Shown here one piece after another: positions 14,601 through 29,600 of a DNA stretch of 64,000 nucleotides. The stretch lies in NCBI GenBank assembly GCA_022457155.1, contig JAJGOT010000037.1:521501-585500 (forward strand), in the 5' to 3' direction. Source of the DNA: Cladopsammia gracilis. Lineage: Eukaryota > Cnidaria > Anthozoa > Scleractinia > Dendrophylliidae. The position numbers and the translations under genes are program-made. The notes beneath the pieces were generated by a model that was not told the DNA's origin, did no database searches, and saw only the letters and a list, made by a program, of their open reading frames with translations. Within the stretch, counting starts at the first letter, position 1. The number at the start of each line of letters is the position of its first letter.

Positions 14601-17600
14601 GTTAAGATCCAGATACACTTGTGCTGCCTGTGGCTTAAGTGCAACTACACAATCAGTATTGCTCTTAGAAAATTCAAAGTTAAGTTGCCAGGCTACTTCT
14701 GTTTCAAAGACGTACTAGGGGTCTCAGCTGATTGGGCTAGAGCAGTTTTTAATTGAGTGTCGTAAAACCAAAGTAATCACTTTAGAAAACATTTCCAGCC
14801 AACAGTTGTAAATATAAAGTACGAAAATAACTTTGAAGAACATCCTGCAGTACTCAATATTTGAGTCACAAAGAGGCGATAGATTGATAAAAAGGTAATA
14901 TTCCGGTTTAATTCAAAACCATTTTCAAACCATGGAAACGTTTGAAAATTGTTTTGAATTAAACCGAAATTATACCTTTCTATCAATCTATCACCTCGTT
15001 GTTGACTCAAATATTGAATACTGCAGGATGTTCTTCAGAGTTATTTTCATACTCTAATCACTTTAGTCAATCACAGATACAGACAATCCAATGAACCAAT
15101 CAGAACTCAAATCGAATTCAGGTATGCTGATGCCAAGCTTGGGAAAACACATGCAAGTAAGTCACAACTGGTTTTGATAATGTAGCACAAGACTTTCTTG
15201 CCAACCACAAAGTTTATCAATGCAAAACCAAAGCAATTGCAAAATTACTTTTGACACTCAATTGAAAAGCACTCTCTATGTCCTGTAGCACACATCCAGT
15301 ATTTGCTTTGTGTTGTTTACCTGAAGGTTTTGCTTGTAATGATGCAGATTCTTCTTCACCATCAGATGAATCAGAGTGTTCACCATGAGACTGATGAGAG
15401 TCAGCATCTGACCCAAATGACTTTCTGACTTCAAGTCCTTCTTTAAGAGAAAGCAGTTGCTGACGGACACGGTAAACACTTCTGTATACTTCAACCATTT
15501 CCTTGGATCTGAAAGGAAAAGCTTTTCTTAAAGTTTGTACAATATTTCTTAGAGCTGCCATTTTCATGTTTAAACTTAGTCGCTGATGTATGTAAATTTT
15601 TTAACAATCACAATTTATGGCCAAGTTTATTTGAATTAGTGCAAGCGTTACAAATGTACGTAGAGAATCTCTTAAAATTAGAAAGAAAACAATTATAGCA
15701 TTGTCGAATACAGTTGAAGTTTTCTGAGTGGACACTGAAGTAAGCGGACAGCTATACTTACTGAACAGCCACCTTGACAAAACCCTGTTTGAATTCTCTG
15801 CATATGAGAATCATTCTCTTATAATAAGTGGCCAGCTCCAATTACGGACATTTTCTTTTTCTTTGCTTCTTGAGGGTGTCTGCTCATGGCAGCTTGGACT
15901 GTATAACATTTTGAATATAATTCTGACAGGCAGCCAGAGATAATGCACTGACAAAGCAGAGATGGTGCAACCATTTGGAGCCAGAGTGGCCAAATAATTT
16001 GGGGGCAGACTTGAAATCTAGAGATCCAGGGTTCAACCTCCGCTCTGACCACATGCCGGAGTTGTTTCACAGAAGAGTAGAGTTCAACTCGTCGGCCACA
16101 TTTGTAAATGTCCAACTGGTCTGCCTCCTGCTTGCTTGGATTCCAGGCTTAACTTTGTTTTGTTGAATTTGAAGTATATTTCTGTTGTTTGAATATTCAC
16201 TCTTGCCTTGCTCTCACTTCTGACTTTAACTGCGATTTGAGTCACACATCTTGGGGAAATGGTAACCACTACGCAAATTATTTTGTTTTAATCATTATTT
16301 TTTTGTCTCAGTCTCTGGCTTAAGATCAGCCAGAGACTTGCAAGGTACAAGGTGTGTTTAAAATAAGAATCTTGGAAAAATTATAATTGTCTCAAGGAGA
16401 AGGCAAGGTGCCAAAAGATAACAAAATCCCGAATCCTTTCTTTACCAGCCACTCACAAGCTAAATGTTTCATAATACTTTAAAGTAAATATATTAAATAA
16501 ACATACAAAAGAATAGCATATTCTGTAAAGAATAGCATAATATGTATAGGGTTCTCTTTAATTTGTCTAGTCACATGACCCAATAAGCTTGTACCTTTTA
16601 CTTATATTTGTGTATAATTAAAGTTAAAAATTAATTGATTGATTGATAAACTATGGATAAAACATTTTATTTATAAAAAAAACCTTGCAGTTATGTAATT
16701 ATGTTATAATCAAACACAAGGAAGGTTGTTTTATCGGGATTTCCAAACGCTGAGAAGTGGGTTGAAACAATGAGGTGCATCCAAGTTTTTTTTAATTGAC
16801 TTTGAGGTGTTTGGATTCCTGATGAAACACTCTTTCAAGAATTTGATATAGCTCTTAAAACTAATCATTGAATACAGAGAAAATGAAGAAATAAAATTGC
16901 CAAAATCTGTGCTAATTAAAATCAGGTTTCCAAACCATTATTACACTTATGATTTTCTTTGTTCAAACTTCATGAATAGTAAATGAGTTGGAGCATATGC
17001 TGCCCGTTTTAGGAATGTTCTTTAACTTTTTTGCTTATTACTCGCAATGTCATATTCTTATCAGTTTTGTGTCATTTAGTCTATAGAGCGATTTTCGTAT
17101 GACCTTGAAAAACGGTTCGGAGAGTGTTTGCGATTTGTTTCATCCGCCAATGATTGAACAGATGGAAACAAAAGCCTTGTTTCGTTTCCCGCATAAACAA
17201 CCCTAATATGGCAAATGCGCTTGTTCGATAAACCAATCGGAATGTCGAAAACAGAATGACGTCAAACAGAATATTGATTACACGATTTTCAGAAAGTTCT
17301 CGGACAAAAGATCAAATGTGCTGTGTTGTGCGTGTTTTCGAAAGTTGGTGGAAATTTAATGGTGTTTTTTGTATCTGTGGTTATTTCAGGTCTTTCTCAT
17401 TAAATAGCCAAGGAAGTAGTCTTTCGTGCTTCGTCATTTCATCAGGAGTGGGTTTACACTGAAGGGTGGAGAGCCCGAAGGTTCCATTTTCTTTGGTGGC
17501 CTCCCTCTTCCTCCAGCTTGACAATCTCCGGTCGCGATGAATTTTTCGCAAATTGTTCAAGCGGTATTGTAGCAAACGCGGTTTTCGCGTGCATTGACTG

Positions 17601-20600
17601 CAAAACTTCCACTTACTGCATAGTCTGCCAAAATCTGGTACCTTTTTTTGCAAGGGATAGGCTACGCCAAAGTTGTAAAGTCCTTCACGAGTATTTACTC
17701 TCCAGTTCGGCATTTTGTTGTTTCAAGTTGCGGAAAATATTACTTTTTTTTGTATTCAACACGTTGCATGTTCGATAAGCCAATCAAAATGTGCGCTCGT
17801 CTGACTCTGTTCGATAAACCAATCTAATGTTTACTTTTCGCGTTCATTTGTTGTTTTGGCTCTGTACGCGCATTCCATTTCAAGGTCATACGAAAATCGC
17901 TCTATCATTATCAGTTATGTGTCGAAAAATGACTTTCCTATTTCGTGCATGGTATAAGTTGGAGAACAAAATTAATGATCATATAATTACATGAATAGCG
18001 AATGAAAGATTTGCTACAATTTAAGCAACTGCCAAAGTTGCTGACATTACTGCAAGGATGTTTCAGTCATAAAACCTTAGAATATTGTTTACCTTGTGGT
18101 TTTGAGTGCTGCTGGTAACAGTCCACTGTGTTTTAGTATACAGGCAAATGTAAAGCGAGTGACAGTATCCAGCAGAGGAATGTTTGCAACTTCACTGGTG
18201 TCCCAATCTACATGGGTAAAAACACACAACAATGATGATCAAAATTAATGATGAAATAATCTGATGGTAAGGATAGGCATATTGCAAGAAGCTATTTAAT
18301 TTGTGTGAAATTTTATAAAGTTGTTTCTTTTGTCAACGGAATGTAATGGAAATGTAATGAAATGGTCAGCATTTGCACAGACGAACCCACCTCCTTTAGG
18401 GCAGGTGCTTTTAATTACTTACTCGTTTAGGCCCTTAGCTTGGGCCATCAACGAAACATATCCATCCGACCAGGTTTTGGACCAGTCTTGACAGTTTCCC
18501 CAGTTATAGCCTGCAGTTTTCATCTTATTTTCAACAGTTCTTCTCCACGACCCTCTAGGCCTTTCGCTTGGTCTTGCACTCTTGACCCCCACCCCTGCCT
18601 CCAAAACCCAGATTTCAGTCTTATTTGGGTCAAAATTCTTATCCACACATTTCAACTAAGCAGTCTGTGGCTTTGGCTCCGTTCCAATAATGAGAAAGTC
18701 TATTGCACCCCAATGAAAGACATCCCCCTCTTATTTGTCTTTAATGTCAGATGCACAACATCAGACAAGTTTTCCCTTGACCACCATTTAAGACCCAGTC
18801 AATGTTGAGAAAAACTTTAAAGTTTGGTTCAACCTCTACACCACACCATCAACCTTGGATATTGTGGTGTTTTTCAGGTGTTCTCAAGCTCTAGAGTTGA
18901 CAGAAGGTACATTCTAACACCAATAATGGGGAGTAAATAAACAAGGGGAGAGTAGTTTCTGTGTTGTTGTGCAGTAGTTTCTCTAAAACTCACTTTTAGA
19001 TTTGTGTGTTATGGACAAACTCCTTGCCCTACTGAATTTGTGACTATTTGAGCACTCCACAATTACAAGAATCACTTAGATCACTACCAACAATGAATGC
19101 ATGGTCCAATAGGGGCATTCACAACTATGTCACATGTACAGGATTGGTGCCCAGGAGCCCAGTAGCTGAAACTCAGTGTTCCAGATTAGAGAGGGGTCTC
19201 AGGTCAAAAACCCAACAAGGCTGGCTGCCATTGAGCTTTCTGTAATCTACACAAAAGCACACAGTCTCCTCTTTCTTCTGTACCAGGACAACTGACAAGG
19301 TCAATGGAAACTGAAAGCTTTCTACACCCCTCTTCAATCAACTTGTCAGCCTCTTTGCCGTTACTGGGTGAAAGCCTTCCAGGTTGTTCTTCAAAGGATG
19401 CTACATCACTGGTGTTAATGATGTCATACTCAACATCAGTGCTACCAAAGGAGTACCATTTATACAGAATATGTCAGAGTAGCTTTCCACTAGCCTTTCA
19501 ACTCTGAGCTTGTTTTTATACCTCCTGCATGGTTTAGCCATAGCTTATCTCTGAGCTCATCTGTGAGTAGACATGACAAAGCAACTGGGTCAACATTTTC
19601 ATGCTTAACAAGTCTCCAGGTAAAGAGTTGCTAGATATCATTAGTATCAGATGAAATAATCTCTTTTCTTCGACATCCTCTGAAGGATTAAGACGTCCTC
19701 TGAGCATAGTTTCATTATTTTCTTCCAAAGCCACCCACAAAATGCTGGGTGAGGGATTACATCAGCCTGGTTTTCATGAGAAAAACTATACTGAGCAGGC
19801 AGTCTTAAGTTTATACAGTCTGTGACCAGGCATTGTGATCTTTGTTTAGACTGATAAGGTGAATGTGTAGCTTAGCCAACTTTAATAATTATTCTAAGAA
19901 GCAGGCAATTGCAACAGCAACTTTTTTATCAGTGGCTCAAGATGTTTCCACTTGTCACTGATTGTAAAGTAGCACTCAGCACATTGCTTTGTTATCAGGT
20001 GATAATTTTTCATTCTCTAGCAGAACCTTGATCACACAGCAGTAGATACTTTGTCCTGATCAAAACTGGCTCCCACTTTCCGCAAAGGTGGAGTCTCCTG
20101 TGATAAGAATGCTCACCCTTCCAGTCAAAGTCCTTTGTTAAGGCACTTACAGTTGATCCATGAGCATCCACATCACCTCTGCATTTGCACACACAGCCTT
20201 GCGTAGGACACAACCCCTATTTTTGGCCTCAATAATTGCTGTCATGAAGTGTACATCCTATTCTTACCTTCCAATCCTTCAGCATTGGAATGCTGAGCTG
20301 ACACATTCTTATTTCTGGCACACAATCTTTTTCAAGGTTTTAAGGTTTACTTTATCTAGGCATTGTGCCACCTGAGGTGAATCCTCCATTGTTTCCAAGG
20401 TGTCAGAGCATGTTCTCGATTTATTAGAAGGTATTGCAGATATTAACTGATCACAGTTGAAACTACTGTACAATCTTGCACCAAGATAACAACACCTTGC
20501 TGCCATATAACAGTAAATCTCTGCCCCATCCTCCTGCTTGCTTCATTCAGAGTTTAGAGTTGTCATTACCTTCCATTTGTGGACTAAACAGTCCATAGCC

Positions 20601-23600
20601 ATATGCGTGAATTTGTGCTGTTTCCATTGGGTCTGGCTTTTTCACAGGCCATAGTAATCAACTAATTTATATTTTGAATCTATTACTTACTTTTAAATGA
20701 TACCATTCATCTTTTTTCTTTAGCCATGATGCAATTTGCATCAACAGGATTCTGCAAGTTTTTACCTTTCTGTCCCAACAACTCTTCCTGAATGAACCAT
20801 AATTTGATACATGTAGTTAAGAACTGTGAGATATTTAAACATAAATCATACCTCTATTTTTGGCATGGGTCTGGAGCTTTGTCCACATTGTTTTAACAGC
20901 AGCTGATTCAGGTCCATGAGCTAACTCCAGCAGCAATAAAGTGTCAACAGGAAGGTTAAACTTGGTTACTTCCACTTTATCGGGCACAGAGTCATTCATT
21001 AGACTTGACAGGGATACCACCATGGCTTTTTCTATGACAAAAACAACCAATCAATCCAAAAATATTGATTATTCAATTGGTCAATCAGTGACTTAATCAT
21101 TCAGTTAGACAGCCAAACCAACAAATGCATGAATGGCTGCTTCTCAAGTGTTACCTCGTTCAGGATCTCTGTCTTCTAGGCCATTTCCAAGCAGAGAAGA
21201 ATTGAGCCACTTTTCACAATCTTTCTCTTCACGAGACACAGCAGGGCCAGCCAGCATGCCTCCCAAAGTCTGCCCTACCAAAAGAGCCAGAGCCCTCTCT
21301 AGGTCTACTAACCACACCCAACTAGCTGCAGGCTGGGCAAGAGGAAGTGCAGCGGGATCAATCTTTTCAGGAATACCTGAAATTGAAAAACCAGAATATG
21401 AAAAATGGACCTTTTTCCTTTCCGCCAATATACAGTTAATATTAAAATAGGAATCTAACCAAAATTTCAGTTTCTGATACCAAGTAAAAATTGTCCATTT
21501 TGAAATATACACTGTACAACCTGGCAATGCATGTATGACATCCAAGAGTCTGGTGCTCCAACTGAGGTGTTCATAAATTGGTTTGTTTACTACATATGAA
21601 TATTTAAATAAGCAAATTTCACATGGAATTCAACGAGCTTGGAAGCAATTTTCTGAGATTTTAATACCAGTGCAATAGTAAGCGAGTCGAAAGGGATTGA
21701 TTGTGTCTAAAAATTCATTTGGCTTAAAGAGTTGCTTAAAGGGATTTAAATTATTTAATGAAAGTGAATAAAAAGGATTACTTAGGGATAATGTCCAGTG
21801 AGCAATTTTTATATTGTTACAAAAAAATCACCACCTTTGGAGTAATAAAACGTTATCATTATACCTGGCTATTATTCAAGGAAATATGGTACTTAACTCT
21901 GGAAATACACTACAGTGGAACCCCTCCATATGACCACCTCATTATTACAGCCACTTGTTTGCAGCCCAAACAAAAGCCCAGTCATCTTATTATATGTAAA
22001 CTCTGTTAATATGGCCACTTTGTTAATGCAACCAACTACCAACTACTATTTCTTAATACATTTATCCCATAAATATGACCACTTGATATACATAACATAA
22101 TACAAACATTGAACAAACAATAAATTTGACTACAAATTTTGTAATTCACACTATAAAGTTATTAACAACTTCCTTTCTGTTTTGCTACAAGTTGAATTTC
22201 ACTCTGTTAATGCAATTAAATTTTTATGGCCCATCAATGGTCGTATCAACCAGGTTCCACTGTCGGGAATTATTTTCCAAAAGTAATCATGTAATAACTG
22301 GACAGAGTTGAGTACAATTTATGGAGTAATTGGGCGAGTAATTGCAAATCGACCAAGCATATACCGCAAGGACGATTTGAAATTACATGTATGAGCATGT
22401 TTACCCTTGAATTGTATGACATGAAGTTCAATTACTAATTATTTGCATCAATAAGAAAATTCAAGATTAAAAAGTCTATGTGGACTCTTTTGTACTCAAA
22501 CGGTCAAGGATATTTTCTTTCAGTTTGAAACCTGGAGGGAAACGGCAAAAAAGAACCCATTGAAGAGAATTATTACGGTACATGTACCTTTTAGGGTATA
22601 AAGGTGAAAACATTATTATGACAGAATATGACATGTGTTGTTTTACAATATTATTATTGGTACCTCTTAGAGGTAAAAATTCATTTGAATCACACTCATC
22701 AAACAAGATTCTGGTACCTTTAAGGGTGTTTTTCAAAAATTTCTGACGAGCACGCCTGTCATTTTTATATGCGAGTCCCCCTCCTCCCCAAGGGTGGCCC
22801 TCCGGAGTACCCGGAGAAAAAACCCTTGGAGCAAGGATGAGAACTAACAACAAACTCAACCCACATATGACGTCGCGTCTGGGAATCAAAACTGGACAAC
22901 ACTGGTGGGAGGCGGGGGCAGTACGCAGCTCTTACAAGGTCTTCTCTGATTTGCTGAGAAAACAATAGAACAAACAACACAACAATGGACCCTAGCCCTG
23001 AAAACAACAGAGCTGCGTGAGACCCAGGTCCAATGAAATTAGAGGTTGTTAAGAGCTGCATGGTATCTGGAGAGGTGAGCTCTCTCACCACTGCGCCATC
23101 CCTGCTCCCACAATCATATTAATTTAGATGTATCTCACCTTGAACTGGCCACTCTAGCTCTTGATCCTCTAGTAAAGCTGCAGCAGGTAGAGCCTTATTC
23201 AGTCTGTCAATGGATGGTAAAAGGGCCAGTAATGATGGCAACAATGGTTTAACAGTCTCCAGTGGCATGAGCAATAGAGAATGAACCAGTACAGACAGTG
23301 TAGAGCCTGCGACAGACTGATACAGTACACCTGATGGCAAACAAAAACTTATTCAAAATGGTGGTTGATTTATTATTTTTTTAACCTCTTTTGCTTTCAT
23401 TTTAGAGCAAACATTGTTTTGAATTTTGCACATGCTAATGAGGTCAAAAGGGCTAATTAAAACAAAAAATATAATTGTAGTGACAATGGACTTGCAGAGG
23501 TGAATATTACTGTATTTACATTTTCTTGACCAAGTGTTTTGTTTGCTACATGTACATGCCTCTACAAACTTACAATGTCCTTTTTTTTTCTTTTGATCAA

Positions 23601-26600
23601 AGCTTAAAGGCGTTTTTCTTTTGAGTTTTTAATTGAAGCTGATAAAATTTGTGTAGTCCACCAAACACTTACAAGTACTAACAAATACACACTGTTCTTT
23701 GTAACTTTATTGACTTTCAGAACCCCCAGTCAATGACCCTTAATGTCACCAAACAGCACAAGCCATTATTTATACAACAGTAACAGAAAAAAATGTACAA
23801 ACTTTTCCCAGAGTTCAAGATGTAGTAATCAAGAAATAAAAACTCAATCAACTGCACCTTGTAGTTTATCCCTGATCTGACTGGCAGCAGAACCTGTGTA
23901 CTGTGTGAGCAGTTTGTAGGCTTGATCCATTACTCCGCCAGCACAAGGAAGTAAGAGGAATAGGTGGTTCACAAGACCTTTAAAGGCACTATCATTCTAC
24001 ATGTAGGAAAGGCCAAAAGAATGTTATTTTATTGTTATGTTTTACATAGTAAGTGCTTTAATCTAGTGATGAACAGGTACCCCAACATGCAGAAAAAAGT
24101 AAAGTAGTATGTTTATTAATGACATGAAATAAAATGGAATACAGTGGTATGCCTGTAGCGTATTGGGTGCATTCAGCACAAACTTGCACCATGAATATGT
24201 TTTTTAACCTGACCAAGTTGTCAATTAATTTTATTTGGTCAAAATTAATTTTAAGACAAAATGGAACAAACAGATTAAAAATAACTATGAATTGTATCAA
24301 CCATCTGTTCCTTTGCAAATAACTTGTTGGCTTATAGCTTAATTACATTAGTTGCCAGCTGTTGTCATTTAAGGTGGCTCCAACAGTTTCCAGCACTTTT
24401 TAAGACTTAGAATTTGATGGGTCATTATAACCACTCTTTATCAGTTGATGCTACAATCATGATATCAAACGAATACCTGATGATTGGTGAACACGTTGTT
24501 ATCATTTTTATGACACAATATGTTACTATCGGAACAGTATAACGTGCTGACAACACACTTAATTTTAGCTTTAAGTGTTATTAATCAAAAATGACTCGGT
24601 GAACCCCATTTTTTATTGTCTTATTTTGATCAGTAAGATAAGATGCAACTTTTGGCAAAGTTTAAAAATATTCTGTAGGTGGGGTTCAGAGCCACCTTAA
24701 ATTTTCGAACATTTTTTGACAGAGGGATCTTCCGTAATTTGTGATTTAATATGTTTGCGTTTTGTAAAAATCTCCTCTGTTAGAGTTAAAATTTTTGATG
24801 GCAGGCGAGTTTGGCATATTTGGAACTATTATTGTGCCAAGTTTCGTGAAATTCTAACGAGTGGTTCCGTAGAAATCAGCACGTTTCTGAGGAAAGTCGA
24901 TAAAACATCCAGTCACAATTTTTTGGTAAAATGCGTGTGCGTTGAATTTGACTGGGTTCTCGATCCAAACACAAAAACGACCAAAAAAGCAGTGTATTTC
25001 TTCAATGGTTCTATAAATTATCTATTGATTCAACAAAGATTTTTACGAACAACAAATTTTTTGATTTTAAGACGAAAAACAACACTTTTGCGATCCACGC
25101 TGAGCAAAATAAAATGATCGCTGAATAGGCGCCACATTTGTTTTTCTCAAAACACTGCACGTGCTGACTCATGTAAGCAACTGAAATTGAAGAGTGCGTG
25201 CAAACTGTGTTCAGCCACCTTAATTTGAAGTTCAAGTTTCAACCTATTATCAGTCAATGGAATTCTTAGTAGTTCACTAAGTGTCGCGATAGGTGTAGTT
25301 TTCTTTAAATCTAATAACATGTCTAGCAATTTATGAATTATGGATTTTGATCACACATTTAGGGTTATTATCTTCCCAACATGAGTACGACATTTAACAT
25401 TGAGGTGAAATAAAGGAGTCAAGATTAAATCAACCTCAACTAATGATGCTAAACAACGCACATAATTTCTGTATTTTCTTCAACCACTTACCACAGAGTC
25501 AGCAGTGTGACAATGTGCTAATAAATGCTTCAGAAATGACAACAACAACTGCCGCAGGTACAAAGAATGACTACTCTCTTGTGCTACTTTGGTGCTAGGT
25601 GTCTCATTCCCACAGACCTCACTCTCAATTTCAGCAAAAGATTTTTCCTGGAAAGAAAGGTAAATGGTAAGAATTGAAACCTGAAAAAAGGTGGATCTGA
25701 AAATTGACTTAGAGTTGAGCAAAAAACTGTACTTGTAACAGTAAGTACTCAGCAATGGAGGCACGGTGGTCCAGTGGTTAGCGAGTCAGACTTTCAACCT
25801 GAAGGTCAGTGGTTCAAGTCTGGTCTCTGCCATTGTGTTGTTTTCTTAGACAAGAAACTTTACTCCACAAGGTCTCTCTCCACCCTGGTGTATAAATGGG
25901 TACTGGCGACAAAATGCTGGGGGGTAACCTTTCAATGGACTAGCATCCCATCCAGGGGGAGTAGTAATTCATGCTACAGAAACTGGTTAAGGTCTGGCAG
26001 TTGTGAGCCATTAGGCTTGTGAAAAATTAACTGGGTACAGTTTCCAATATCGACTGGTGTGGGATATTGGGCGCATGGACTACAGTGTATGACTAAATAT
26101 TATGCCCCTGATTTACTATTAATTAATTAATTAATTAAATACAACAAACCAACAACAAAAAAATGCTCAAAAATGTTGTGGTTCAAATTTTTCTTTGGTT
26201 TAAAAATTTTAAAACCTGTTTAATTTTTATTTTGAATCTGAGACAAAGGAAAATAAAAATTAAACTGGTTTCAAAATTTTAAACCAAACTTAAGAAAAAT
26301 TTGAACCACAACATATGCACCAAATCTGCACACGTTGTGATAGTGGATATAGAAATAAAACTGCCCTACTTACCACTTGAAAAGTTAAGTTTTTCAAAAG
26401 TGTTTTCAATAGCACATCAGCTAACTTGGAATTATTCCTTTCCCCTAAACATTGGCTCTCAGACAAGCTTTCATCATCTTTGACAGATCCAGAAAACCCC
26501 AAGAGTGCTGCAATATGTCTGTCATCTTGCATACTCGTAAGAATTATACTCAGTTGCTTGCGCTGAAAGCAAGGATCACTTTAATGAATTTATAAATACA

Positions 26601-29600
26601 TAGTCCTGAATACTTGCATGGATACATGTATGTTGTAGTTTAAAATGATCTCAGGTTAAAATGATTTCAAACTAACTTGATTTGATCAAAACTAAACAAG
26701 TTTGAAATCATTTTGACCTAAGATTCATTTTGAACTACAACAGATATACAAAACCCTCTTAATGTGGGAGGAGAACCTGATGAAAAAATGATTTTTGACA
26801 CATTAAGAAGTGGGCAGTGTATTTTTTTTAAAATGAAATTTCAGGTGTTAGAAATGCTGATGGAACACTCTTTCTTGTGTTTGATATATTATATCAAAGA
26901 AATTATTTTAAAAAATATTTAATCCTTTGTATCACCTCTCACTAATAACTTACAATTAAATAAAAAAATAATTGAATTTGGTACAGTGTTTTCTTTAAAT
27001 GACTTGATACTTTTGTCTGCATTTGAGCATCAACTGCAAACATTTTCCGACTTCATTCAAGTTTAAAAAAGTCGTGTTTCCAAAAACAGAATGTCACGTT
27101 TCCAAGGGCAACAAAATTGACAAGCTGTCAAATTAACGCCCTCAGGAAGTAGGTACCAACTGATCACCCCCACCAGAAGTAGGTGTTAACTGTTCCCATC
27201 CACTAATAATAGCTATTAACTCACCACATTCACCTGAAGTAGGCACTAAATGATCATTATAACTAAAATAGAATTAGGTACTAATTCACTAGAGGTACGT
27301 AGGAACCAACTGATCACACCCACTAGAAGTGGGTACTAACTGATGAAATCTACTGGAATAATTTTATGTAAACTTGTTAAAAATTATGAATCCTTAGTTT
27401 TAGCAACTGTATAATGACCCAAGCCTGAAAAAACGAGGCAATGAAATAGTTTGTATCAAAAATTACTTACTTACAATATAACACTGATTGGAAATACAAT
27501 TGAATTGAAAATTTATGTTAGGGTACTCTGCCCTTTTCTTTTGATAGAACAATGTACTTACTTAATGTGAGACCTAGCTAGGTCTTGTTGTTTGCAGCCC
27601 ATTTCTACCATTTTGTGCATATAGTGTGTTTTGTTGTTCTTGTAAAAAACATATTGATAGAAATTAATGGCCTTGCCAAAATTACCTCTCCTACAGTGAG
27701 ATATTCCCAACCATCTGGTGCTTGAGGAAGTAAACTGTGCAGTACTTCCATTCGTTCTAGTAATGGTGGCAACAACAAAGATGCACCAGCTGACAGAGCT
27801 TCATTCACAGCCTGTGCAAACTGAACACACAGCTTATATTAATTATTATCTTCATAACACTGAAACATCAAAACAGATAACCCAAGCCAATGATACATTT
27901 ACATACCAATACCAATAAACGTAGATATAAAGTCAACTTAACAATACTGCTGCAACAAAAGATCACATACACTGATGCCATTGTACTGGATGATTCTAAT
28001 CAAAATGTAAACTTTAAATGTATGTTTTGTCAGTAAGTATCAGACTTTGATAATAATGATCATTCAGCCATGGATGCCATATTCAAGAACACTGTTCAAA
28101 GTACAGCTAAAATTGCTAAAAAGTTCCACAATAATATTGTTATTATAACAATTTGACTTGAGAAAAACCCAAAATAACTCTTAAAACTGATCACTTTTAT
28201 TTTCAAATTTGACACTAATTACTTCTAGGGTAGTGTACAGTACCTTCAAAATAATATGCCACTTATTAGGAGTGTTGACTAACCTCTTGTAAGTCATCAG
28301 ATACAGTTGTGTCTAGAAGTCTAAACAGCAGATGTCTCAGAGGGCGGGTATGTTCACCCAGTACACTGGGTGGGGCCCCCGCAGCTGTGGCCAGTGACAG
28401 GTGGTCTGAGAGAAGCTCAAGACACAGCAACATAAATTGACGGCATTCACTGAAACATAATAACATACATAAATTGACAGCATTCACTGAAACATAACAG
28501 AATGTTCCTGCATTTAAATTAATGGCATTCACAAGAACTAATAGAAACACACAAGCACCCTGCAGCACAGGGAACAAAATCAATTACAGGGTTACTTGGA
28601 ATGTAATAATATTTGCACAGTATGCCATCCATTACAGCTGGCAATCTTACATGAATGGGACTTTGTAAAACTGAAGTATATAACATTAAAACTGAAAATT
28701 ATTAGTCACAAGAAAGGACAAAGCAAAGTTCAGTCCATTTAAATTTGTTGATTGAATAACCTTGTAATATTTAATTTTCTTTAGACATACAGTGTAACAA
28801 TATCTCTTGTTTATTAAACAATACATAAAACTCTAAGGCATTACATAATATTCCTCCTTGAAGCAAAAACACTGACATGTAATGCTCTGCAAATAACTGT
28901 AGTAATAACTTTCAAGATTTTATCATGAAAGGTAGCTGCAATCCAGTTGATTACAAAATTCACTAAATATATAGATTGATGAATTTTCTAGGGAGGGGTG
29001 AGAGAGGATGTCCCTCTCTCCCCCCCCCCCCCAAAAAAAAAAACATCTCAAGACTTACCCTTGAAAGAGATAATTTATTAAGACTATAGTAATTGCAGTT
29101 GGAACTTGCTGAAGATGGTCTCACAAACAAAACTCTTTACTGTAAGCAAGTATCTCAAGTTATACCTTGTATCCGAAAATGGAGCAGTGAGCTGTTTTTG
29201 CATCATTCCTGGCATATTGCTCTCTAAGAAAGTCCTCAACACACCAAATGTTGATTCCTTCAATTCCACACAGTAAGGGCGATGCCAAGAGATTGATTGT
29301 CTATCACAGAAATGAAGAATACTGTTAGTTAAGTTCTCTCGCAAAGGATAGAATCTATTTGTGGAAAATAATGGAAGACACCTATAGAGAGGCATATTTA
29401 TTTGTAGTTACAGATGTTGCTGCATGTTTGCTACATACAATCTGCTACTAGAATACAAGCAGGGGCGGATTTAGGGGAGTGGCCAAGGGGGCCACGCCTC
29501 CCCTTTGTTTGGGATTTTTATTTTAAACAACGGCTATTGGTCTCCGGTTACTTGGACTATGGACTATATAAAAACGTTCCTGTTCATGCAAGTCGTGTTT

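Noticed and set aside
25011..25329. Minus-strand frames of 60-74 codons between HERC1-type exons
   Set aside because: The exons at 25492-25647 and 23858-23996 join in phase without them, and they show no similarity to the family.
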